Origin: Chloropicon primus
Lineage: Eukaryota > Chlorophyta > Chloropicophyceae > Chloropicales > Chloropicaceae
Length of the DNA stretch: 64,000 bases
NCBI GenBank assembly: GCA_023205875.1
Contig: CP060767.1
Location: 186,001-250,000 of the forward strand
Direction: 5' to 3'
Shown: piece after piece, positions 57,001 through 62,663 of the stretch
Layout: every line of letters begins with the position of its first letter
Position numbering within the stretch: position 1 is the first letter of the stretch
Program-made: the position numbers and the translations under genes
The notes under the pieces: model-generated
Databases searched by the model: none
Told to the model about the DNA's origin: nothing
Seen by the model: only the letters and a program-made list of their open reading frames with translations

Positions 57001-57260
57001 CCGCTGACCTTGAGGACGATCTTGCCGTAGATCAGATTCATCCAGGGTATCTGAAGCTGCAGCTGCTCAATCTCCCCGCTCTCGATGGCCACGGGAAGCT
57101 TCAGCCCAGGGATGCGCTCCACCGCCCTGCACCTCAAGCTCACGTTCGACATGCTCACCCCGCTCCGAAGGCTGAACCGAAAGTTCTCCCTGACGTCCAC
57201 GAACTGCCCTATTGCGGATGTCAGCATGTCTTGCAACCAACGCTGCGCCCAGCCCAACAT
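48006..57260 (-). CDS. VPS13-family bridge-like lipid transfer protein
   Basis: Rod-shaped protein that channels phospholipids between membranes at organelle contact sites. A single 9255-bp exon codes for 3084 aa from the ATG at 57260; the frame is open further but without ATG. The N-terminal chorein region is MLTSAIGQFVDVRENFRFSL followed by PGLKLPVAIESGEIEQLQLQ. A long beta-rich groove fills most of the length. The VAB/SHR-binding region is around ~1600-2000, with ITSAKFTPYWLQNQTGLNVG and ISITNSCGFCIQVGSCSPLA. The C-terminal amphipathic/ATG2-C part (~2760-2940) has AVGLLQSALTLGVGQFTAGL and GIGGLIAAPIHGMEQNGLKG. A PH-like end follows. Length fits VPS13 (about 3100-4000 aa). No intron is needed, which is striking for a gene this long. 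Confidence 0.94.
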   Translation of the reverse strand: MLGWAQRWLQDMLTSAIGQFVDVRENFRFSLRSGVSMSNVSLRCRAVERIPGLKLPVAIESGEIEQLQLQIPWMNLIYGKIVLKVSGVEVVFRERSEWEWEGELARARAEAQKQALLGKFEIELLARALQESRDGESARADGFGEGFEEEPSARGKKSTGSFNFGSLTTSLLSKVGKVLLAKLVICVENVHIQYQDSSHLAKEDDLEQLDAITANLMRSSSYPTSAEHLPAEDLTEEEEEDVKVFGLRLSRLESIQEDSRLSECSPTTVVTLSELSIYTCSVQSTERSKSGMFASTSAEGGNAAGTAQQNILEPMSCTISVNVYHGDQESSNPDFYDVRCQLNHVHLNIDNELLRALIVVVDKLEIWELRSLYGRFRPARWRTLASGGKRTASAGSSAGSQWAKQGWKYALAGVLQGINSRHSKAKRLKNLRLKYPYSYGKYIELYKQRLIQLASGQKKRHEVGFVNFLEEFEEKEDVENILALRSHVGNTMGADWLSRVHGQDSKSVQDSVLSSFWSNWMTSDKDSTSPTENNFSKLEEIYDKLVEQMPRTPRASNTSQGLSNSEVVCRLQLGIGTVEMDVSDRANPLMQVGISDTQCRLEVLESNVTKASMRARAMYLKAGESTIVRQMDTIGDEDFLDLNVEILNVGEESHLSLKVSCIVRPLVCSIPPDEAIERLLAFEVPTIETYHLSWLLSANQLESRIARSHAKAQYLMQYPYVNFQLILSEVCFIVRGESDESLVFRARGASVTSARHDVLESSSKARLALHALKNNIDSAPEMVEEHVMYHRLNCTVAEVDVELARDEPESRRLHFQDKLMSTSLWTEVELLLLPDDKTQAVCKANVDFSNLKIKVSSLSLRESLGIVSHNMEKLSSFSSHDKVSPEIDESQGSSGSLIEVRVRLPSVLVDLHGFQGIPKPLRDHLRLAIKGLKAGVQSNLVEDECFVSICSIKLEQKTGPATYTLLNLSLQELIREIPNSPVRAPESSDLYKNASSSFEKVTPEKKGKQLFKGTLNEKTWISSSLSFAMFEKKDEKDEKTVVFNAFCARINTRLIECALNVTERVGNLFDGNSSGDCAPEDRSRLIEAQRGPSSAIAKPGKKVTIHVTVTNYKLETDVVGGEELCLITIPKMNLTMLTIADQLKSVEMLEEALSVSLRSSKGNHLLVEKFDVSTKLTFHQQPADGAGRGASTALDLWINVPQLEISLHEEDTKTLYCLFDTFSFLDDHHGRGEGKPPQQSTGSAFPSVINVALEIKFLQCEIFGRQKELGSIVGLSEELYVQVNLADSAISSFECGWRFLGLFMSTRDKSCIPSRILLASLQPKQHGNEIPIIETNAHSGNPETMELLVKNVQVNINAFCWDKFFLLIDQIETGGLKEVDASGEEQGPAAPKSGRTQGYKCFAEDLEISINFEDYYEVKSPPVLIRTKLEFALVNEFNKRRVDLEVNHLLLDVPLKGLEEDENGELSSFKTFAFFDDLSLTLSLSEKSVDGFVDLGSLSLWVSHQNLSFLNMALSSFKDKSAEDSGEAKEKDSSSEVSIDIAFTSKKFAALFSDDRFQRDSPIAEIAVYDIRTKYAADPSSLTECSVNFKTVVDFYNYDKVAWEPVVEEWPLQIYYQSSDRSNSRRKVTPSHKLMVQSKSQWNINVSEYTIETANILRQMLESLKMVSGTEVCTPRITSAKFTPYWLQNQTGLNVGYCFTDGSSSSADLSELRNKEEGQAPDENLVPLYIRKSSGRGGRHVSYKHMSKKIAARRSLVVSQNNDQRWVSGRRPVIHFKIRGSTWSESVAMNTYAKHRISLENVEGMNHKKVDVLCDVQRRANGGRLIVLHSCISITNSCGFCIQVGSCSPLALEPNCIRTLVPGESFWVPLQISLTGSVCLRMILDSDEHTAWSQRMNLDQFVRGKNKEKIFLGNCIRGSKGAVLSFIIFTDRDGSHFKLRVEPPVKVRNWLPVPLDSVLYRGDKQLLKSNIDPDSSLNIHNVRNSNELSLFLRPRGYNWGESIGIPFSCRKEDLDRGGASPAVRESSVVLQGSDGDDGAKIALEVKYVGNAPMILQISCPLRIYNHTGLNLGVRDRGQESSFQQVLPYGGESDVPDLVGLGSMVSGKLESEPVGLGLFATFVDDEDGGDKQKFGSDLLAYEKSPRSEKQQACGQQWPTMFGLKSYRNNVRLQLRVKPDPRVETVMTSKIFNVDVLGEPTVVEVGTSEGQQSSRRPKAYFFTVSTEISTFGGSSIGVHIRPRFILTNKLDKEIMYRQEGTKIKHTLKAGGSQAIHADVASETPKLCVKLEDNAVWSGYFHLDKPGGIQMKMTGSGQEESMMLQVDVRELSFETWTISISEYQAGFAPYRIDNFTSDILSYFQQNCEPAEGMLKPYSSAVYTWDEPYMSHKLVIKLPGYGNLGSFALDKVGSVHVVSVPVHTGAHLNRNVSRNLQIATKADGPTRVLSISDLSIHMPRRDTSRLPLSNKLMRMTKMDKKTTKEDVPPAQEDSVYFLDIQVSHLGLSVIGKSSEILYLSMLDLQLKFEGGEERDVVTFKTRRIQIDNMLPNAALPVLLSIPAPLYQQDTISSASDGILFKLSYWHANVANIMCVESAVVKVPPILLDMDGSIFLRLHHFSEVLSWVEETSSLTRVSSASSMNGKEEESPGYRLHFECIKISPIHITVSLSTAGLTSGETFTLSENPKGVNAQLLYALTFAEFEGVKVLLSGFELNHAFIDKGTLQWLLGKHYIKALLKEAVKILGSANVLGDPLGLVQHLGTGMWDFLSKPAVGLLQSALTLGVGQFTAGLSAGSWSLLSHTVYALSNAAWKISKTAHRNVNVVKTRCDMIINSSLPLHKHIDKESNPSMIGAVSRGIGGLIAAPIHGMEQNGLKGLVEGTTFGVLGAIASPTVTLLEFAQHTSKVLRDVAKSGILKASRMRPPRKVSEDLPLSSYMLNEALGNLLLATVSNGRFKREEQMFSCLLDNACCILVTTKHVMSVRTTASYDFTVEWLYSLGDIIEQTREGSKVTLTVLLPLQHISSVNDNLNLEPSFGLPICQKQVDFPTQSDAEVFEDCLACNEPEISSPSKVPLLTMTSASEERNAL

Positions 57261-58145
57261 CTCTTTCGTTCCCCTCCACGAAGCTCGGCCACAGAAACTC
57301 GAAGTCACACCAGAGGTCCTGGGGTGTTTTCCACCTCAAGAGAACTTTCCAAACTCCTCTCCCTCTTCCCCTCTCAAGGGAACAAAGAAACTATCGAATT
57401 GCAGCCACGATCCATCGAGACGCTGCCCTCTCGTGCCCTCCTCCCACGCTGCCCTCCACATGCCTCCCTCCTCCCTCGTCGTGCGCACACGGGGGCACAC
57501 CACCAACCGCCGTCCGCGACCGCGAAGCGACGAATGCTGGACGCCAAGCCCGTTGAGTGAGGCTGACGATCGATCGATCGCGAGGTCTGGACCCTCTAGC
57601 GGACCACAAACACCTTCGCCGCCGTCCCACCTCCCTCGACCCAAGTCCTCTGCTAACGCTTCCGAGGCCCTGCGAGAGACGCCGCTCCAGAGAAATCGAT
57701 CACCCCTGAGGCCAAACAGGTCAACCGAGGGGTCAACGCAAAGATCGTGAGGCGTTCTTTCGATCTACGCAACCCACCGTCACGTCTTGACCTCGAAGCT
57801 TGCTGTGCTGTGCCTTCGAACGCAAGCCAGGCGCCAGGAACCACACCGCAGTGCCGCTTTACAAAGTTTCTCACCGACGGCGAACCCTAGAGCCAAATCC
57901 TTCAACCGAGGGATCAACACAAAGCTCGTGAGATGCTCTTTCGAATGAGACCCTACTTTCTCCACGACTGCCTTCCCCTCGTCGCTTGTCTTCGATCGAA
58001 GCCGCGCCAACGCTCGCGCTCCAAGGTTGGCTCCTGGTCCACCACTCAATTTTCCCCCTCAATCTCGGTACACCCAAGATTAGACTAATTCGTTAAATCC
58101 TCGGAACTCGTTGACTGAGGGTGGGTTGGACATTGGCAAAGGCAG
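57261..58145 (-). repeat. 5' region of VPS13 with two extended element copies, 181 bp apart
   Basis: Minus-strand elements begin at 57924 and 57743. They share more flank than other copies: TCGAAAGA before, CTCACGA next, then CTTTGYGTTGAYCCCTCGG and GGC after. The copies are 451-664 bp from the VPS13 ATG. Near-AG GTGAGAAAC lies at about 57874. Frames that seem to repeat here (…SKEHLTSF and …SKERLTIF) come from the duplication, not from a gene. Confidence 0.7.
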
Positions 58146-58766
58146 GTGAGTTTGGAGCGATGGGGACGACGAGGACGACGATACACGCGATGGAGAGTGA
58201 TTTTTGTCGAAGAATTGTGGTTTTCTCTTTCAAATGAGCCCTCGCTTGCGAAGAATGGCGTACTTTTGCGGAAGGGAGAGCTAAATGTTTTGTGTTGATG
58301 CCTTTTTTTTTGCTCTGTGCTTGCCAGGCAGGTTAGTTGTGGACCAGGGAGAGCGGGGAGGGGGGCGTCAAGGGAAGCGTGGTGGGATTGACTTCGAGAT
58401 TGCTGTGCCTTTCGAAAGACCTCTGACTCGAGAGGAGTGGCTCAGGGACAAGGGAAGAAGAAATATTAGTACTAGTACTGGAAGTACTGACAAACTCAGT
58501 CTGGGTCTGTGGTCTCGTTTTGGTTCTCGAAGAAGAAGAGGAGTTTGGGTTGAGGGGGAGCGCGAGACCTCCGTCTGCTTCTCTTTCGATTGACACCACC
58601 CTCGAGTTGCCCACCTTGGGAGCCGTGTGTTGTGTGTGTGTGTGTGAGAGAGAGCCTGTGAGGAGGCCAGCAGGATAGAGCGAACAGCAGGTTGGAGGAG
58701 TTATGTTGTTCGAGCACTAGGTTGCCGGCAACGGGTGGTTCAGGCTTCGGAACAAGTGCAGAGAGC
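58146..58766 (+). repeat. Array of three oriented elements upstream of the filamin-repeat gene
   Basis: Elements start at 58227, 58409 and 58583 (spacing 182 and 174 bp). Donor-like CAG|GTGAGTTTGG at 58146 and CAG|GTTAGT at 58332 lie 81 and 77 nt before the first two. The second is preceded by a strong pyrimidine run (TTTTTTTTGCTCTGTGCTTG) and CCAGGCAG, so it looks like a 3' splice site fused to a 5' splice site. The ATG at 58767 is 184 bp after the last element. An acceptor-like AAGTGCAG ends at 58761. A (TG)n run lies near 58627-58647. Confidence 0.75.
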
Positions 58767-61700
58767 ATGGACAAGCTCATGAGTGTGATCCAGGAGGCGA
58801 ACTCCAGCCAACGAAATGCGGGCAACACGCAACTGGACTCGACTCCGAGTACGTCTTCGACGTCCTTGGTGCACCACCACCACGGCGTCGTCGGAGGAGG
58901 GCGAGACCTCCTGGAGGACGAGGAGCGGCAGCCGTTCTACGTCGGCATGCGTGGGGTGGACAGAAAGTACTCGATATGCAAAGAAGTGAGGGAAAGGAGC
59001 GAGAACGACAAGTTTTTGAGGAACTTCAACCCCGCTATCACGGACAAGCCGCAGATCCGGGTCGACGACTACTTTGTGGACAGCATCAGGGAGATTGCTG
59101 TTGGCATACCGGCTTACATGAGGATGTGGATCCTGAACGTGGAGGACCTGAGGAAGAAGCTGACTTGGGAGGATTTTGACTTGCACTTCCTTTCCGGCGT
59201 GAGCAGGCCAAAGTTCACGCTGAGGCAAGTCAACGACGATCTGTTTGTGATCGAGGTCGTTGCGCATCTGCAGGGGGCGTGCGCATTCGCTGTCAAGTGC
59301 TGTGGGATCACTCTGAAAGACAGCCCGTTTCACATCCACGCGGTGAACCCGGTCTGGAGTCCCACCAACTCGTTCGCCATCGCCCCTTCGCAGACGTTCT
59401 GCGGCGACGTGGTTCGCGTGGACATCACCTGCAAGGACCAGTTCGGTTACCTCTTCCCGGGTGCGAGCGAGACCCTCGACATCTCGCTGTCTGGCCCGGC
59501 GGTGATTGACAAGATGAAAGTGAAGGACAACAAGGACGGCAGCCACGTGCTGTTCTTCAAGGCCACGAAGATCGGGAGGTACAAGATCGAGATCAGCGCG
59601 TTCAACGACAACCTCCGGGGCTCGCCTTACGAGATCTTGGTGCTGCCGACCAAGCCAGACCCGAACCAGACCAAGATGGAGGGGGAGGGGTGCAAGAAGG
59701 CCGTGGCTGGGTGCGTGCACGAGTTCGTGATGGAGCCGAGGGACAAGTACGGCAACTCGAGGCTCGTTCTCACCAGCGGAGAGAAGTGGTGCGCCGAGCT
59801 GATCGAGAAGAACAGCGGGGAGAAGGTGAAGATCAACATGAAGCCCATCAGATCGGGCAAGAAGGTCCTCTTCCGCTGCGATTACAGGGCCTTCAAGTCC
59901 GGGAAGTACGAGATGACCCTATCCGTGACCGAGGAGGACGGGGTCGTCCTCTCGGCCGTGATGCCGAACAGCATCGTCGTGCTCCCGGGGATCACCAGCG
60001 GCCACAAGTCCATACTGAACGTTACGACCACCAACGGGTACTGGACGCTCAGCAACGATAAGAAGAAGGTCTGGCTGCTCAAGGCGGGCTCCAACCTGGA
60101 TCTCAACGTCCAGTCGTGCGACAAGTTTGGCAACTACAAGTACAAGGATATCTCCCAGCTCGTGTGCGAGGCTGAGTACGTGGGCGACGACGCCGAGAAG
60201 GCCTCGAACGCCCCGAACCTCGAGATCAAGGTCAAGAACAACAGGGACGGCACGTTCAGCGGGAGCTTGCGGGGGACCAAGGCCGGGAAGTACCTGTGCC
60301 ACGTGAAGCTGGGCGGGGAGGAGGTGGACTATTCCCCCTTTTACTTCACGCTGATGCCCGCTTTTCTCCACGTCCCGTCTTGCTGTGCTCTGGACATGAT
60401 GAAGAACGTGATCAAGGGCGGCATCACGGGTCTGGTGGGGGAGGACAACATGGTCATGGTGCAGGGAAGGGACATGTACGGCAACGACGTCGACATCGGC
60501 GGCCACGACTTTTGCGCGATCCTTCAGTTCAAACCGAATGCTCAAACGGCCGGCAAGGTCTCCACCAAGCCGATAAGCTTCATGAGCAAGGACAACAAGG
60601 ATGGGACCTACTCGATCAAGTACAAGACCAACGTCAGCGGCGATTATTCCATGAGCATCGTGTCGTTCGCGAAGCACATCATGCACAGCCCGATTCCCCT
60701 GTGCATGAAGGGGCAGAGGGACATCGCGTCCGTGATCATCGACAAGGAGAGCAACATCAGGGCGGTCGCGGGGCAGCGAGCCATGCTCAGGATCATTGCC
60801 CTGGACACTTTCGACAACAGGCAGCTTTCCGGCGGGATGACCATGTACCCCGAGATCACCTTGAGGTCCAAGACGAACAGGATCATCATCAAGGACCCCT
60901 TGAGGGAGAAGGAGCGGAGGAAGCCCCTCAAGACCGAGGTGGTGGACAACAACGACGGGTCGTACGACATCTTCTACTCGTCCGAGTTCATCGGGGAGTA
61001 CAACGTCGTCATAAAGTACTCTGACGAGAACAAGAAGAACAAGGAGTCTGCGCCCCAGCAGGTCAAGGTCAAGAACGGGTCTTTCCTGAGGGTCCAAATC
61101 GTCGCCGCCGAAGTCGACCGGGCGTCATGCACGATAACCGACCACGACTTCACGGCCGAGGCCGGGATCAAGCACCACTTCACCATCGTAACGGCAGACA
61201 AGTTCCAGAACAGGCTGGACCACGGGGGCGTCCAGATCGAGGCTCAGGCTTGGAAGGAGTACCTCCCGGAAGGCTCGGACGACGTGCTCCTGAACTTTGA
61301 CGTCCAGGACAACGACGACGGCTCGTACCACATCCAGTACACGGGGTACATCTCGGGCACGTACGTGTCGGAGATCTCCATCAACGGCGTCAAGGTGGAC
61401 GCCCTTTCGCAGAAGCTGACCATTCTTCCCGGCCTCACGGACCCGTCGGCGTGCATCTTTGAGGGCAAGGGCATCGAGAGGGCCAAGTGCGGGGAGCATG
61501 CCACGTTCTCCATCGTCACCAAGGACAAGTTCGGGAACATTCCGGACCACGTCAACGAGAAGTTCCAAGTCTTCCTCCAGCCCCACTCCCACGGCAAGCA
61601 GGTCAAGGGGCACGACTCGAACAGCACGACGAGGGTGCGGGCCAAGTCCGTCTACAGCGAGAGCGGGGAGTACAAGATCACCTACCTGCCGAGGAAAGCT

Positions 61701-62525
61701 TGCTTGCACCAGCTTTTCGTCTTCTACAACCCCATCAAGAAGCGTCCTGGCTGGTCCCTCGTCCGCCAATCGTACGTGACGGACGAGTGGTCCTCCTCCT
61801 TGATCTTCAAGTGCACCGTGGACATCTGCGCGGGCAAGGCTTCGGCCAAGAACACGTCGGCCAAGGGGAACGGCTTGGGCGGGACGCTGGCCGGCAGACC
61901 CGGAGTCGTGACCGTGAACGTCAGGGACATGTTTGGCCACCCCCAGCTCCCCGAGGAGGACCAGGAGCTCAAGGCCGAGCTCATCGACAAGGACGGATGC
62001 TCTGTGGGCACGACGACTGTGTCCCAGAGGGAGGGTTCCGCGAACGAGTTCATCGTCATCTACAGGTACGAGGGCGAGGGGGACCACAAGCTGCACATCA
62101 CGCTGGACAAGGAGCACATCGTGAGGAGCCCCTTTCCCGTCACGATCCAGTCCAACGACATCAAGGTCGAGGAGCTCAGGGTGCACAACAACGACCTGAT
62201 TTGGGACTCCGACATTGCGCTGATGTGGGAGCAGAAGCACAACGTGATCAATGTGGACGCCATCCCCGCGGGGAGCGCCAAGGCCGCCGCCGGGTACTTG
62301 CAGAAGGCCGGGAGGACCCAGGTCGTTTCCTTGGGGGAGAGCATCACGTTGGCCCAGATCGAGAGCGAGCAGAGGTACGGGCACTACATCACCCGCAAGA
62401 AGGCGATGTCTCTCCATTCGAGGATCGCCAACTTGAACCAGTTTTACAGCCCGAGCATGCGCATCCGGAGGCCGGTGAGCCAGCAGCAAGAGAAAGAGAG
62501 GAGGAGCGGCGCTGCCGGGGAGTAG
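58767..62525 (+). CDS. Filamin-type Ig-repeat protein without actin-binding CH domains
   Basis: Single exon, ATG at 58767, 1252 aa; the frame extends 25 codons upstream without an ATG. After a ~150-residue unique N-terminus come about nine filamin/ABP280 repeats of ~95 aa. Their hallmark DN-x-DG-[ST]-[YF/H] strands are visible: VKDNKDGSHVLFFKATKIGR, KNNRDGTFSGSLRGTKAGKY, DNKDGTYSIKYKTNVSGDYS, DNNDGSYDIFYSSEFIGEYN and DNDDGSYHIQYTGYISGTYV. Each is followed by a G-x-x-[IV]-xx-SP-type ending (LRGSPYEILV, MHSPIPLCM, RSPFPVTI). There are no CH domains, RBCC or NHL parts, no signal peptide and no membrane helix. Plant and algal GEX2 proteins have filamin repeats and act in gamete adhesion but are membrane-anchored, so that link is weak. 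Likely a cytosolic scaffold. Confidence 0.87.
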   Translation: MDKLMSVIQEANSSQRNAGNTQLDSTPSTSSTSLVHHHHGVVGGGRDLLEDEERQPFYVGMRGVDRKYSICKEVRERSENDKFLRNFNPAITDKPQIRVDDYFVDSIREIAVGIPAYMRMWILNVEDLRKKLTWEDFDLHFLSGVSRPKFTLRQVNDDLFVIEVVAHLQGACAFAVKCCGITLKDSPFHIHAVNPVWSPTNSFAIAPSQTFCGDVVRVDITCKDQFGYLFPGASETLDISLSGPAVIDKMKVKDNKDGSHVLFFKATKIGRYKIEISAFNDNLRGSPYEILVLPTKPDPNQTKMEGEGCKKAVAGCVHEFVMEPRDKYGNSRLVLTSGEKWCAELIEKNSGEKVKINMKPIRSGKKVLFRCDYRAFKSGKYEMTLSVTEEDGVVLSAVMPNSIVVLPGITSGHKSILNVTTTNGYWTLSNDKKKVWLLKAGSNLDLNVQSCDKFGNYKYKDISQLVCEAEYVGDDAEKASNAPNLEIKVKNNRDGTFSGSLRGTKAGKYLCHVKLGGEEVDYSPFYFTLMPAFLHVPSCCALDMMKNVIKGGITGLVGEDNMVMVQGRDMYGNDVDIGGHDFCAILQFKPNAQTAGKVSTKPISFMSKDNKDGTYSIKYKTNVSGDYSMSIVSFAKHIMHSPIPLCMKGQRDIASVIIDKESNIRAVAGQRAMLRIIALDTFDNRQLSGGMTMYPEITLRSKTNRIIIKDPLREKERRKPLKTEVVDNNDGSYDIFYSSEFIGEYNVVIKYSDENKKNKESAPQQVKVKNGSFLRVQIVAAEVDRASCTITDHDFTAEAGIKHHFTIVTADKFQNRLDHGGVQIEAQAWKEYLPEGSDDVLLNFDVQDNDDGSYHIQYTGYISGTYVSEISINGVKVDALSQKLTILPGLTDPSACIFEGKGIERAKCGEHATFSIVTKDKFGNIPDHVNEKFQVFLQPHSHGKQVKGHDSNSTTRVRAKSVYSESGEYKITYLPRKACLHQLFVFYNPIKKRPGWSLVRQSYVTDEWSSSLIFKCTVDICAGKASAKNTSAKGNGLGGTLAGRPGVVTVNVRDMFGHPQLPEEDQELKAELIDKDGCSVGTTTVSQREGSANEFIVIYRYEGEGDHKLHITLDKEHIVRSPFPVTIQSNDIKVEELRVHNNDLIWDSDIALMWEQKHNVINVDAIPAGSAKAAAGYLQKAGRTQVVSLGESITLAQIESEQRYGHYITRKKAMSLHSRIANLNQFYSPSMRIRRPVSQQQEKERRSGAAGE

Positions 62526-62663
62526 CAGCAGCAGCAGTAGGGTGGCGGTGAGGGGTGGATGGATCATGGCAAGATTTGATCATTTTTGTAACATATATCA
62601 TATATCATATATCATATAGTAGTATTTACTCAAAGACAAAGACTTGTCGTTGCTGCTGCTGTT
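62526..62663. other. Convergent 3' flank with CATATAT repeat
   Basis: ATATATC/CATATAT heptamer repeats at about 62591-62618 form the most AT-rich spot nearby and lie between two stop codons 138 bp apart. No gene. Confidence 0.7.

Noticed and set aside
57653-58077. Minus-strand frames upstream of VPS13 with repeating peptide (SKEHLTSF, SKERLTIF)
   Set aside because: Repetition follows the 181-bp DNA duplication and falls in a different frame from the element's own register; no start or homologue is convincing.
514-58612. The CTTTC element as a MITE or other transposon end
   Set aside because: No target-site duplication or paired inverted ends at fixed distance could be seen, and strand bias relative to genes argues against random insertion; an introner-like origin is kept open in the findings.
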